Of a DNA stretch of 64,000 nucleotides, positions 45,861 through 58,673 are shown in pieces. The stretch's first letter is position 1, and each line of letters starts with the position of its first letter. Source of the DNA: Phocoena phocoena (lineage: Eukaryota; Chordata; Mammalia; Artiodactyla; Phocoenidae); the NCBI RefSeq assembly GCF_963924675.1, contig NC_089223.1, positions 8,568,881-8,632,880 of the forward strand. Reading direction: 5' to 3'. Both the position numbers and the translations under genes were made by a program. The notes below the pieces were generated by a model. That model worked only from the letters and a program-made list of their open reading frames with translations, did not search any database and was not told the origin of the DNA.

Positions 45861-48800
45861 TACCTATTTGGAAGGAAAAATGTTTCTCTCTCCTCAGAAT
45901 TATGAAGAAAAATTTCTTCCTATAAATTTACATACTATTTATATGAGTACCTTCTCTGTGTGAGGCATTGTCCAGAACACTTTTAGAGGTGGGCCAACCT
46001 CAGGCCTGCCTGCAGGTGTTGCAGGCCAACATTTCCACAAATTTGGTCAATAAAATGCTGCAACAGGCATAGTTTTAAGGAGAGAAACCAGCTTTCGGGT
46101 GGTGACGTACCAATAAATATGCAGATAGCCCTATTAAAATCTGTAATAAAAACATGTATGACCTTTGTAATAATAATACAAACCTGAGTCATTTTAATAA
46201 TTCTGTATAATCTAGCTCTATCCATTTGTCCTTTGTCCTCTTGGTCAAGACAAAGAGCTTGGATGGACCTTGCCCAAAAAGGAAACTCCTGTATTTTTAC
46301 CTAGAAGGGTAAAACATTCAGGTTGGAAAGAACGTGTAGAAATAGATCTAAGAATCTGTCTCAGTATCACCATTGAATCAGTAGCTTGAATTTATTCCTC
46401 AAGTAGAGAAATTCCAGACTCCTAGTGCTGAGTATTCTAGTTCCCTCTCTCTGATGGAGAAACAAAGTTCAGGGGTGATGGAAGGAAATGAGAGGGGTGC
46501 GGACAGCTCCTTCTCTCCAGGTGGGCAGGGCTGTCTCCGGCCTCAGTCCAGGTCCCCAGTCGATACAATGGGGTGGTAGGTTCTCTGGGCCCTATCCCAC
46601 CCCACTTCTCAGACCCAGGCTTTCTTGGCTGTGGGCAACGTATTTTCTCTGTTTGCATTGGCTCCATTTTAAATCTGATGGTGGACAGCTTGGACCTTTG
46701 ACCTGACTGACTCTTAAGATATGCTGTTGCCCAGCCTGGCCTACAGGCACAGACGATACGCCACAGTGTGGCCTGGCTATCTGCCCGGGGTACCCAGAGC
46801 TTGTCGTCACACAGGAAACTCGCCAACCCCTCTCGAAGCCTTATGCTCAGGGCAACATCCTTTCAGACCACATCTAGTGAAAGTGTGGGATTCTGCAGTG
46901 AACCTCGCGCTCAGCTCCCTCTGTTTTCTTCGGGGTGGAAAGCTAGGTTTGAATTTCTGCCATCACAGTTGCATAATGAAATGGATACAGTTTTATAGGA
47001 AAGTGATCCTTGATTGCATGTGCAAAATGGCGTTTTTGTGTGTCTCCCTTGAATTATATAAAGATCAGAAAAGTCAGCTTGAGTATTGCCAAGAAGGGAG
47101 AAGTGGGGAGAATCCAGATGCCCGTTAGGCACGGTAGCTCATTTTGCGTGTTGCTGAAAGAGAGATGCAAAAACCAGACTCAAAGACCTGTAACCATGAC
47201 TTGCAGTGTTTCAAGGAGAAATGGGAGCTTAGGAGCAGTGACAACTGTAATCACAGTTGTGAAGAGAAGTGGGACAAGGATTGAAATAGGGAATGGAATG
47301 GACGGGCAGATTAGGAAACCGAGACATGGGATAAACATGTCGGATGCTGCTTTAGTGTGGTGTCTGCGTAAAGCTTCAGGTCAAGCTGAACCCATCCCCC
47401 ATCAAACGTATATCCGTCCTGTTCACACACTGTCTCTATTTCTGTCTCTCTTTTAAAGGAAGATCTGAAAATTTCCATCAGAGATCCAATTCTAGTCAAG
47501 GGTCCAGCTTTCTGGGAAGTACATCTAGATAAAACTAGCTCATTTAAAATAAACCAAAGCCCACGTCTTTTATACTTAAAGACATTACAAAGCCATTTTT
47601 ATTTCTCTGTTTAGAAGAGAGGGCCACCCTCCTTCTTGCCATCCTGGGTGTCCTCAGAAGAGTCTTAAGTATTCAATCTTTATTCCATTACAAAGAGTAG
47701 CATGCAAATGTGAACAGGCCTAAGGTGTAGACAAGTAGGAAATATCAACACTTCTTTTTCTTTTGATAACTGGATGGTCTGCAGTTTTCCTCTTCCATTA
47801 AGAACCCAAAAACTGGGGAGAGAGGCAGACAGGACTGACACGATTCTTTTGAACAGTATAAAGCCTGATTTCTACTGTGTGAGGGTGTGTGTAGATTGTG
47901 GCACATTTAGGAAACTGCTTTTCTTCCTAAATATAGTTGGAGACTCTACTCTCTCTAAGAATGAGAGCTTCTCTCTGGAAGAGCTGTTTATGTCTCATTA
48001 AACTGATGCTCCTAGAAGACCAGGAGAACCTGGATTCCTCACTTCTCGCTCTACTGCACTAAAGGCCTTGGACCATCTAGAACCTCCTCTTCCCAGCCCA
48101 GAGGTTACTTAGTCTGCACTAAATAATCATGGTGCTGGGACGTGTGTCATTGGGGGATGTCTATTTTCCACGAGTTGTCTGATGATATGGGCATTTTTAA
48201 AGCACAACCAACTTCGGGGTAGGCAGTGAGTTTCCTCCCAGTGGTTTGGAGAATTGTGTGTTATCTGACATTCTCTCCAATACTCTGCACCTGATGAAAG
48301 GGAGAATGACTAGGGACCCCAAAGACCAAATGTAAAAGGCCAACTTTTTGGGATGCCTATGTTTTGACTACTAAAATAATTAAACTCATACATATAGTTA
48401 AAATTGTTTTCCTTTTCTGTATTCAAAATCAGTGTATTTATCTTAATCCTTCAGTAAATTCTGATACACCGTTAAATTCTGATGGTGATGTGAAGGATAG
48501 AGGGACGAGTCAGTAACTAACAATGAGGTGCATCTCATATTTCCCACTCCGCTGATGTCCAGGTGGAAGATTATAGCCCAGGATTCCAGGTAGGCCCATA
48601 AGAGAATGATCTGTGGTCCCAATTTGTTAAAAGCAGTGCTTGTGAGCAGAACTTGTTAGGTGATGAGCAGCTAGGTGACAGAAACATGGATCAGTAACAA
48701 GTATTAGACAAATCTCTTCTATTCCCTAATTAAAGTAGGAGAGAGTAACAATGCAAGAGAGGGGAGACTGATGCTCAGATCACAGCTCAATGAAGGGAAA

Positions 48801-49334
48801 GAAAACACCCCCAGAACAACACCTTTAAAATCTAAATAACAAATATGTGATTTTCCAAAATACGTGACTTTCTAGAATTTGATATCTTACCATCATTTAT
48901 CATACTTTCAGTCAAGAGTAGCATTCAATCACATTAAGAGTGCTGAGCTAGGAAAAGGATCAATATTGATGCTCTGTAACAAAAGAGACAAGTAAGGCAG
49001 TACTTACTGTCGCTCCGAATGAAGTGTGGCTGTCAGAGTAGTCAACAAGAGAAAAGAACACCACAATAACAATTGATGGGGTGTCTTAACTCAATAACAT
49101 GTAGTCTTTTCAAAGGAATAATTATTACTGGTACAGTGAGTAAATTAGGAATATCGTGCATGGCCAGTTCATTCTGAATTTTGTTAGAATGTATTAAACT
49201 TGAGGATTTAAGTGATTTGATAGCACACTGATTTAATTTTGAATATATCCCACTGCTCCAAAGGCAGCAGACACAATACAGAAGAGATGAAAAGAAATAA
49301 TGTGATTTGGAGTCTGGGAGCTAGAGAGGGCGGT
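45861..49334. other. Unique non-coding sequence
   Basis: The longest element-free interval in the window. G+C is somewhat higher at 46430-47470, where many short frames overlap on both strands. None has a recognisable domain or a clear exon structure. I see no promoter or RNA gene. Confidence 0.45.
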
Positions 49335-49497
49335 GTTTACAAAAGCAAGTGCTAGAGCTAGCCGGCCTGGATTGGAAAACCAGCTTCACCTAACCTCTCC
49401 AAGTTCAGTGTTCTTGTCCATGAAACGGTGATAACATATGCAACTACAAGAGGTTATTTTGAGGAACACAAGAGATAATATATGAAATGCACTTAAA
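49335..49497 (+). mobile_element. MIR SINE
   Basis: The run 'ggcctggattggaaaaccag', 'cacctaacctctccaagttc', 'tgtccatgaaacggtgataa' and 'aagagataatatatgaaatg' is a diverged MIR body. Confidence 0.65.
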
Positions 49498-49739
49498 TGG
49501 TATACTGCAAGTCTTTAATGATATTTAGAGGTTATCGATATTGCCATGGAAGACATTTATTTGCCCAGATAACCGTATCCAAGGAAAGAAAAGTAAGGAG
49601 TGAATTTTGTATTAGGTCACAGGGCCAAACCAAACTAAACCTCACTGCTTCATTAAAATTTTCCCACATACTGTTCTCCCACTAATCTTCCGCTAAGCTC
49701 ACATCTGCACAGGCAAAGCCAAACGAAATCCTAAGCATA

Positions 49740-50130
49740 TTTATTAGATGCTAAGGCTGCCATAACAAAATACCACGGACTGGGTGACTTAAACTACAGA
49801 AGTTAATTTTCTTACCGTCTGGAGACTCGAAGTCCAAGATCAAGGTATTGGCTGTGTTGATTTCTTCTAAGGCCTCTCTCCTTGGCTTGTAGATGGCCAC
49901 CTTTTCACTGTGGTCTCACATAGTCTTTCCTCTGTGCACAGCATCCCTGGGGTCTCTTCCTCTTCTCATAAGGACACCAGTCATATTGGCTTAAGGTCCC
50001 ACCCTAATAGCCTCACTTTAACTTAATCACCTCTTTAAAGATCTTATCTCCAAATGTAGTTACCTCCTGAGGTGCTAAGGGTTGGGACTTCAGAATATGA
50101 ATTTCGAGGGGCACAATTCAGTCCACAACA
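49740..50130 (-). mobile_element. ERVL-MaLR LTR (MLT1-like)
   Basis: In reverse orientation: 'gctaaggctgccataacaaa', 'ataccacggactgggtgact', 'caaggtattggctgtgttga', 'ggacaccagtcatattggct', 'ctccaaatgtagttacctcc', 'gcacaattcagtccacaaca'. Nearly full LTR length. Confidence 0.92.
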
Positions 50131-50194
50131 GCAAGCATTTGTTTACTGCGAATAATCAAAGCACGAAATTTATATTTTGAATATTTTATAATTT

Positions 50195-51680
50195 TTAATG
50201 GCCAAGTAATTCAAAGTCATACATTCACATTGCAAAAAATAGAACACACGTAGAGTAAAATGTTAAGTTCTTTTTACTATTTGACCTTTCACCCCTCTCA
50301 ATCTGGCCATCTCTGGTGGCAGTAGTTTGGTATGTTTCCCGAGAGAAGTTTTATGGATATACACATGTGTGTGCAATATATTGTAAAATAGATACATATA
50401 TATGTCATTGTCATGATTATATTTTATAATTATATCGCATATATAATATAATTCTGTTATTCTTTTTTTGCTATAGAATTAGCCTAAATAAATTGTTCTT
50501 TGATGTGCTTTTTTCATTTCACTTGCTTTTTTCTTGATGACATTTGCATTTCAGTACACATATATATAGCTCATTATTTTTATATATAACATATAGTTTA
50601 CATATATAATTATATATATTTCTATATTTGTACTATATAACTTACTGTGGATACTCTGTTTTACCATATCCCTATTGGTGTGTATTCTTAGAATTTTTCT
50701 TTATTTTAAACAATAATGCATACATATCTTTGCATTTATATGGGAAAACTGGTCTTGAGCTATACAAGACATGTGCAGTTTTAGTTTTAAAAAAACTTGC
50801 CAAATTAGCATCCAGTTTTTTAGTTTCAACAATGATATAGGAAAGTATTTTTCCACACTATGGCCAGCAGTGCATGTGATGAGCAGTTTAAATTCTTTTC
50901 ATCTAATGTTGTTTTATTTTGGAGCATTTTTTCACATATATTTTTGACCCTGTATTTTTCTTTTGTCATGAATTCCCTCTTCATATGCTTTATTGTTTTT
51001 ATTATGCCATCTTTTTCTTTCAGAGTTGAAGCTCTTTTTATTCTGAAAGTTAATCCTTTTTGAAAGGTACGCATTGCAAATCTTTTCTCCCAGCACATAT
51101 TTGTAATTTAATTGTGCTTGTGGTGTTGTTTGCCTTTGTGACTTTTGGGTATTATATCTTATTTAAGGAGGCCTACCCACCCCAATATTTTAAATTAGCT
51201 GCTATATTTTATTCTAGTGTTTTAAACAGAGGAATGAGGTGCTCGGTGAAAAGTTTAGTTTAAATTTTGGCTCTGACATTTATAAGCCGTATGACAATGG
51301 AAAAGGCACTAAAGCTCTTCAGATTATAACAATTTCATGATATCTTGCATTAACCCTTATTTAGGCTTAATGACAAGTTTTACTGATTTATATGTTCACT
51401 GTTTTAAAAATAGACAGTATTTGTTGAATTAATTGTAAAATGTTTATTATGAAATTTTAAACATTCAGAAAAATAGGAGAAAAACAAAAAACAAACTTGG
51501 GTAATCGTATACCATTTTTATCAAATCTTAACATTTTGCCATATTTTCTAGACATGTGAAAAAAATACTGCAGACATAGTTGAAGCTGTCTGTGTATCCC
51601 GCCCTGATCCCAATACCTTACCTCCCTCACTACTACCATGAAATGGTGTGCATTATTCCCATGAATTTTAAACATTTTGA

Positions 51681-51720
<40 letters not shown>

Positions 51721-52640
51721 AAAAATGTTTTGTGTCTTTATTCTTTAAGCAGATAGTATTATACTATATATACAATTTTGCAGCTTGCTTTCCTTTGAGA
51801 TTTATTTATGTTCATAGAAGTAGCTCTGGTTTGTTTATATACTTACTGTTTGGTATTTCATTGATTATACCATCATTTAGGAACATACCACAATTTCCTT
51901 ATTCTCCTATTGACTGATGTTTACATTTTCAAATTTCATTTCATTCTATTCACTTTTCTTTTCTACTTTTTTGCTATTTAAATAACACCGTGATGTGTTT
52001 TTGAGAATATGTGTTGGTTTTTCTAAGATAAATATTTAGACATAGAATTGCTGGGTCTTAGGATACGCACACCTTCAACCTAAATTGTTATTAACAGAAA
52101 TGGCCAGATTGCTCTCCAGAGTGGTGAAGCCAATTCCACTCAAACCATGAGTGTTGGATGGTCCATTTTTTTGTATCTTCATTAACAAATATTTTCCAAA
52201 TTCAATCTCACAAGTTTAAAGTTTTGATTTTCACACCTAAGTCTTTAATCCTCATGGGAATGATTTTATCTTTGTAGAAGTGAGCTAGGGATCCTATTCC
52301 CACATGGCTAATGAAGAGTCCCAGCACCGTTTGCTGAGTTGTCCACTCCTCTTTCACTGATTGTTAGCACTTTAGTTATACATAGAGTTTTCCTAAAGAC
52401 CTCACTGTTTCTGGGCTCTCTACTAGCTTCCGTAGCACTCTTTGTCTTTCCCTGTCCTAGACCACACTGTCTTAATTACTCTTTCTTACTATGCCTTGCT
52501 GTCTGAGAAGGCAAGCCCTCCTATTTTGTGCATCTACCAAACTGTCTTGGTCCTTTACTCTTTCCTATAAATTTTGACATCAACTTCACTTACTTTATTG
52601 ACCAGAGTTGTTGTGGTCATTCAACCTATAAACTAGAGTA
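50195..52640 (-). mobile_element. Ancient L1M fragments
   Basis: The reverse orientation of old L1 3' ends and ORF2 is visible in patches: 'ggccatctctggtggcagta', 'gaattgctgggtcttaggat', 'ccagattgctctccagagtg', 'cccagcaccgtttgctgagt'. More than one insertion may be present. Divergence is high, so boundaries are loose. All frames are broken. Confidence 0.68.
51683..51717. repeat. (AC)n microsatellite
   Basis: About 17 uninterrupted AC units inside the ancient L1 area. Confidence 0.97.
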
Positions 52641-54081
52641 TTTGTTTTTGAAGAATAAGGCATTTTAGTGTATATTCTTATTTCTCCCTGTTTTCCTTCC
52701 CTCCCCCACTCTGTGCTTTCTGTGCTTCTGCACAGAAACACCTGGTTGATGGATGTTTGAATTCATAGATCTATACTCCACGTCTCATCTCCTAACTCTT
52801 CCCTCATACTTTTGATCATTTAGCTTTTATTTCTTATTTGCGTGGCATGCTGGGGCAGTCTCTAGGATTGATTTTTCAGCTGCGTTTCATTTTCTTTTCG
52901 TCTCACTTATTGATTGTTTTAGTAATTTCTTTCTCTTAGCAGCCTCATTCTTAATGGATGAGTTATCATTTGAACCTTTCAGAGGTTCCTAGTTGTGCTT
53001 GTTTTCCAATGCTCCTTTGCTGCTCAGGGCATTCATTCTTTTGTTTATAGATTTTATTAGCTTTCCTTCATACTGATGTTCCTCAAATGGTTACTGAATA
53101 TTCGTTGTCTATGATGTCTCTGGTTGATATTTGAGATCGCTCTTGACAGCAGGAGAATATTTCAGTGTTCAAATGAAAGTTTATGGAATCTTGGCAGTGA
53201 GTGTAGATTCAGACCTCAGGGTCTGAATTCTAATGAGTATAGAGGAGACCTCACTCCTTGTGTGTGTACATGTGTGTGAGTGTGTGCACGTAGCAAGAAC
53301 ACAGCCAGGCTGGCTTTCTTTTAGGAAATGCTTATTATGGATCTTCTCTGTCAGGGAGGGGCTTTGTGTCCTTCACGGCTGCACTGGGTCACCTGGAACA
53401 CCTGCTTCTCCATCCCCAAGCTCCAGTTTTCAAAGGGCTGTACTTGTAGAAGGCAGTTGTTCAGAGTCAGCTTCTGGAGGCGGGGGACTGGTACAACCAA
53501 CTAGGCTCCATTACCACTGTACTTAGTGTTACTTCATGATTCAGCTCTGTTGCATTTTTCCATCAGTTCATTCTCATCCGAAATGCCTTTCTGTTCTGCT
53601 GTGCTGATGATATATTTTCTGGCTTGACAGGATTGCTGAGGATTTGTTTTTATGTCATTTCAATGTGGTTTTTTTTTTGAAGGAAGAAAGATAAAGCCAG
53701 GCATCTTGAACCAGAAGTGTTGAGTCAACAATTTAAACTGAGTGATGCATCATTTATATTGTGTTGTGCGCTCTGATTAGAAGCAAGTGAGAGAATAAGT
53801 TCTCTGCACAGAAAAACCATATCATATATTTGACTGTATTTTCCATAGGACTTAGAACAATAAGTATTTTTATTGTTGAATGATTAAAACCACTTTTTCT
53901 CAAAATCATTCAAAGTCTCAAAATCTCAGAAAGATTTATTCCTCTAAAGTGTCCAAGTAAATGTTCCAAAATTTTCCACTTATTCTTTTAAATTTACTCC
54001 TATACTGCTTCAGTTTTTTTTCTTTGCCTGAAATGCTCCAGATATCATCTCTTCATTTCCCAAACTAAACTAGAAAATATT
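52641..54081. other. Unique non-coding sequence
   Basis: No exon or element recognised. A small perfect hairpin 'ctgtgc' / 'gcacag' occurs near 52719-52734. A plus frame at 53233-53526 begins in a TG-rich run and has no domain. Confidence 0.42.
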
Positions 54082-54092
54082 TTCAGCTTTTG

Positions 54093-54302
54093 AATTTTTT
54101 TTTTTTGTGTGTGGTATGCGGACCTCTCACTGTTGTGGCCTCTCCCATTGCGGAGCACAGGCTCCAGACGCGCAGGCTCAGCAGCCATGGCCCACGGGCC
54201 CAGCTGCTCCGTGGCACGTGGGATCCTCCCCGACCGGGGCACGAACCCGCGTCCCCTGCATCGGCAGGCGGACTCCCAACCGCTGCGCCACCAGGGAAGC
54301 CC
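54093..54302 (-). mobile_element. CHR-type SINE, short young form
   Basis: In reverse orientation: poly(T), 'tctcactgttgtggcctctc', 'ggcccagctgctccgtggca', 'cccctgcatcggcaggcgga', 'gcgccaccagggaagccc'. The TSD 'ttcagcttttg' lies at 54082-54092 and 54303-54313 (17 bases with one mismatch if extended). High similarity to the copy at 60207 and high CpG content indicate a young, cetacean-type copy. Confidence 0.96.
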
Positions 54303-54379
54303 TTCAGCTTTTGGATTTTAATGCAATATTTTCGCCATCCTCTTCTTTCTAGCTTCTAATGCGCGCATGTCAGACCAAT

Positions 54380-54753
54380 TGTTATGGACTGAATGTTTGT
54401 GTCCCACCCAAATTAATTCACGTGATGAAGCCCCAATGCGATGATACTAAGAGGCAGAGTCTTTGAGGGGGTAATTCGGTTTAGACAAGGTCAGGGGTAT
54501 AGAGGGCCCATACTGGGATTAGTGTCTTTATAAGAAGAGGAGAGACTCCAGAACTTCCTCTCTCCCCTGTGGGAAGATACAACAAGAAGACAGCGGCCTG
54601 CAAGCCAAGAGAAAAGGCCTCAGAATGAAACCAATCTTGCCCGCACCTTAATCTTGGACTTCCCGGCCTTCAGAACTCTAAGAAATACATTTCTAATGTT
54701 TAAACCAACCAATGGATGGTATTTTGTATGGCAGCCCCTTGCAGACTAAGACA
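54380..54753 (+). mobile_element. ERVL-MaLR LTR (MLT1/MST-like), plus strand
   Basis: It reads 'tgttatggactgaatgtttg', 'tttgagggggtaattcggtt', 'gtctttataagaagaggaga', 'ccttaatcttggacttcccg', 'gcagactaagaca'. The near TSD is 'ccaat' (54375-54379) against 'tcaat' (54754-54758). It is 374 bases with TG/CA ends. Confidence 0.93.
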
Positions 54754-57684
54754 TCAATAAAGACAGAAAGTTCCTGTAATAGGATGTCCACGGTGGCACC
54801 TCAGTAATAAGGCTTCAAATGGAGGCTTGGAGGTGACTAGTTGCATCAGCCTATATTCAGCCTTTATCTCCTATTTCATCTGTAGTTTTGTGCTCCCATA
54901 GGACAACATACATGCCTCTATTCTAGAATCTCTCATTCCTCTTGTATCTAGACGTGTGAGTACCTCAACGTTGCTTCCGTTTTCATCCTTAATACTCTAA
55001 ATAGAAGAATTTCTGAGAAATGGCAGTTGATCCTAAACGAATGAATCATGTTTTTCAAAACATATTTCTCTGCTGTATCAAATACAAACGGCTCGAACAA
55101 AGGGGAAAGCTTTTTAAAAATATCGTTTTGAATCGAAGGAAACATTTAAACTGATCTAACAGTTTAGCATTCGCATAGGAAGAATCTCTATTACTGACAA
55201 CTAAGGGTCTTACTTCTGAGCTGGAGGTGAGCTAAGTAACTTGACCGAATCACATTACTGAATTGTGTTTTCAGACCAAAGACTGAGAGACTTGGAGAAC
55301 ACGTTAACATGTTATTTTAGATTTTGATATGTACACCGAGCTTTGAGAAAATATGTAGGTTCTTTCACTGCATTTTGAATCAAAATAATAGCAAGCAATT
55401 AAGACTTATGATTGTGAGGCATTGGGCACTGGGAGAGCCTCCCTTTATTATATTTTCTTCCTAAGTATAAATCATGATAATTACTTTTGAAATAAACACA
55501 AATATGACTTGGCAGTCTTATCAGTTATCGTTTCAATCCCATAGATTTACTGTGCGGCCCAATGAGGATATCAAGTAGCTAAGGAACTCACTCAGGAAAT
55601 GACGACATCAAAATAACCTTCTGCATCCCAGTGACATGGGCCTGGCCGTGGTTATTACTGGAAAGCCATAGTAACTGTTGCAGGTCCCCCACTGCTGTTG
55701 AATCATGAGAGTAATTCAGCATTGTTTGCATATGATAAATCATTTTGACTGAATTACTAAGGTTTAATTTTGTTTGACATGGACTCATCAAACAAGGGAT
55801 GCTGTGGCTAGACTGAGGTAGGTAAGCATGACATCACAGCTGTTTCGTCGTGGCTGTTAAAGACAGCATGGAGAGGTGTCTCTATTAGGGAAATGATTCT
55901 CTGTTGACAGCACTTTAAAACACCAGAATTAGTAAATAGCCAGGGGGCTGTGTGTTGGAAGTGAAAAGATCTCCAGGATATCATGATTCATGAAGCAACA
56001 TTTTTGATAAGATTTTTACATGTTTTATTTCTATCATCCTCCATCGCCTACCACCTACATCCCCCTTTCCACTGGCACCGCACACCTTTGTGCACCACAC
56101 AGTTATTTATATTCAATTGCAAGCACGTCTTGGTGAAGAGGATTTGGGTCCCTTCCCGATTAAATGGGCACGGAAACACATGGAGGAAGTCCAGTGATGA
56201 TTTGTGTTTATATCCAGTCTTAAATGTCTAAACTTCCTAGTAACATGACACCTATTTCTATAATTTCCTCTCCAGCAAGCAATGAATGGTTCTATAAGAT
56301 GCAATTCATCTAAGTAATAAAACGTGGATATAGATTATGAATGCATCTTAAATCTATTCTATTCCTACCGTGCATTACTTGTTCCATTTTAAGGTACTTA
56401 GGACATTCATCATTTTTATTCTGTTATTCTGGGTTGTGTTAGCTGAAATTTCATAATTTCTCAGAACGTCTTGATTTGATTTTATTTTTTTGCCAAGTGA
56501 CAGGTTGACTTTCAGTATCCTCCAGATGCGCTTTCTTAAAACTGGTAAATTAAAATGTATTGCCATTCTTTCCTGTGACTTTGTCATTTTCATGAGCCCT
56601 TGAAATTGGCAAGTCAGTAAACAGAACTCCTTCCTCTCCAAACCAAGAACGCTTGTGCTGTATAGAAGATCTGCAGATGCAGACTCATCCCAGCCCCACT
56701 TGACGCTTGCTCAGCCATGTTCGTAAGTCATTAAACTACGGTGTAACTTCATTTATTAAATGGATTGCTGCCTGGCCTCAATGTGTCCTCTCTGAAATAA
56801 ACCTGAGGTCCTTTGTGCTTTGCAAGTAACATAACATGTTTGGCAATAAAACAGCACAGTGCAAAAGAACTCCATTAAAATTGTGTTACTGGAGGCAAAT
56901 AATCAAAATTTTATAAGTGTAAGAGTAGAAAAGTACTAAAAACTGGTATTGACTGATACTAAACTCTAAAGATTTGGAAACAAATGTGATAAAAGTTCAA
57001 AAACAAATCCAGTGTTCCATTTGTACTTTTTTAGTTAAGCAATCTGGGTACACTTAGAGACTTTATATTCATTTTTATAGGTGCATACATTCATAAGATT
57101 GGAAGGGACTTATGAAACTATTTCATCCAACTACTTTCTCTAGCTCATTCTCATTGGATACTTGAATCCTTTCCATGTGACCTTGGCAAGAGATTATTTA
57201 ATATCAACTGAAATAACTCTCATGACATTCACTTCACTAACTACATTTAGCTGCTTGAAAATTCTCCTGAAGTCTGCTTCCTTACAAATTCTACTCAGTG
57301 ATATCTGTTCTGCTTTCTGCGGAAACAGGAAAAAACACAATCAAATCAAACCAAAACAAAACAACTGTACCTTCTACATTTAATGACCTTCAAATATTTG
57401 AAGATAATGACCATAGTCCCAAATGTTGTATTTCTCAAAAGCTTTTCCTGTTCTTTACGGCATCCCATGGCATCGTTCTTTCTTCCCTTAGCCCTCACTG
57501 CTACCCATAATCCATTTGGCACACAGCTTTCTGAAAGTCTGCTATCAGATTAACTCGGACTCCAGGAACAGGCAGAGCAGTTTGATGGGAGCCGAATCAG
57601 CCAATATCCTCCAGGCTTCATTCAATTGTGAACTAATAGGATTCCTTCTGCCAAGACAAAGGATGAAGTTATCATCCTTTCTTT
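54754..57684. other. Unique non-coding sequence
   Basis: No exon, RNA gene or clear mobile element. Several AT-rich patches (55790-55960, 56390-56560, 56740-56900) look free of repeats and are possible, unproven conserved non-coding elements. Confidence 0.45.
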
Positions 57685-57995
57685 TTTCTCCTTCATTCAT
57701 TCAAGAAATACCTTATGAGCCTATACTAAATTTCTGACATTTTCCTATGTGTTGGAGATCAATAATGGACAAGACAGTGTTGACATTTGCCCTAATGGAA
57801 TTTATAGCCTAAAAGGAGAGAGAGGAAAAAAAAATGTTACAATTTGGGACTTGCTAAGTAAGACGTCAGATGCCAAAACAGATAGTAGTGTGGTAAAGGG
57901 AGGAATGTAAATGAAATTAGGTGGTCCACCAAGTCCTGTTTCGGGGATGCTATTTCAGCTCAATGTTAAAGGGTGAGAAGTAGCAAGTCTTTAAC
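57685..57995 (-). mobile_element. L2 3'-end fragment
   Basis: Reverse-complement L2: 'ttcattcattcaagaaatac', 'ttttcctatgtgttggagat', 'aataatggacaagacagtgt', 'gccctaatggaatttatagc', 'ctatttcagctcaatgttaa'. Confidence 0.75.
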
Positions 57996-58215
57996 CAAGT
58001 ATTTAGAGCTGCCCCCCTGTCACTTTGCAACTACGCTGCCCATGCTGGTTGTAGTTTTGCCCCTCTAGAGTGGCCGTCCACACTGGCTGCCCCTCTCCTC
58101 TAGATCAACCGAAAGGGCGGCTGCCTTGCTTGGGCAATCTTCTGCGGCATGAGGCCAGTCTGTGCTGCCCAAGCTCCAGCTGGGGTTCCTACTTAGGAGT
58201 AAAGGGCTTTCTTTA
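57996..58215. other. G+C-richer unique segment
   Basis: Repeated 'gctgccc' words (for example 'acgctgcccatgctgg', 'actggctgcccctctcc') give it a higher G+C. No family or coding potential recognised. Confidence 0.35.
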
Positions 58216-58220
58216 CACAC

Positions 58221-58668
58221 TGTATTAGCCGCCTAGGGTTGGCATCACATATTACCATAAACTTGTATGGCTTAAAACAACAGCATTTGTTGTCTCACAG
58301 CTCTAGAGACTAGAAGCTCAAAATCAAGGTGTCAGCAGGGCTGTGCTCTCTCTGAAGGCTCTAGGGATAAATCGTCTTTGACTCCCAGCTTCTGGAGGTT
58401 GCTGGCAATCCTTGGCCTTCCTTGACTTCTAGATGCATCGCTTCTATCTCTGGCTCGGTGGTCACATGGCATTCTCTCTGTGTCTGTGTCCAAATTGTTC
58501 CCTCCTTGGAAGGACATCAGTCATTGGATTAGGACCCATGTTTGTCCAGTATGATTCCAACTTGATTACATCTGCAAAGACAACTTCCAAATAAGGTGAC
58601 AATCATAGATATGGAGGGTCAGGACTTGAAGATATCTTTTGTGGGGGGACACAATTTAATCCATAACG
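58221..58668 (-). mobile_element. ERVL-MaLR LTR (MLT1-like)
   Basis: In reverse orientation: 'tgtattagccgcctagggtt', 'gtatggcttaaaacaacagc', 'caaggtgtcagcagggctgt', 'cattggattaggacccatgt', 'gattacatctgcaaagacaa', 'cacaatttaatccataac'. The 5-bp TSD 'cacac' lies at 58216-58220 and 58669-58673. Confidence 0.92.
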
Positions 58669-58673
58669 CACAC

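Noticed and set aside
46437..47456. A cluster of overlapping frames of up to 148 codons on both strands
   Set aside because: No frame shows a domain, exon-like splice signals in a consistent order, or a recognisable paralogue. The moderate G+C explains the lower stop frequency.
52719..52734. Small hairpin as a possible terminator
   Set aside because: Six-base arms without a gene in front. Bacterial-type terminators are not expected in this genome.
54090..54359. Three overlapping plus-strand frames, repeated in similar form at 60155-60488
   Set aside because: They are translations of the CHR SINE consensus; the same peptides occur in both SINE copies.
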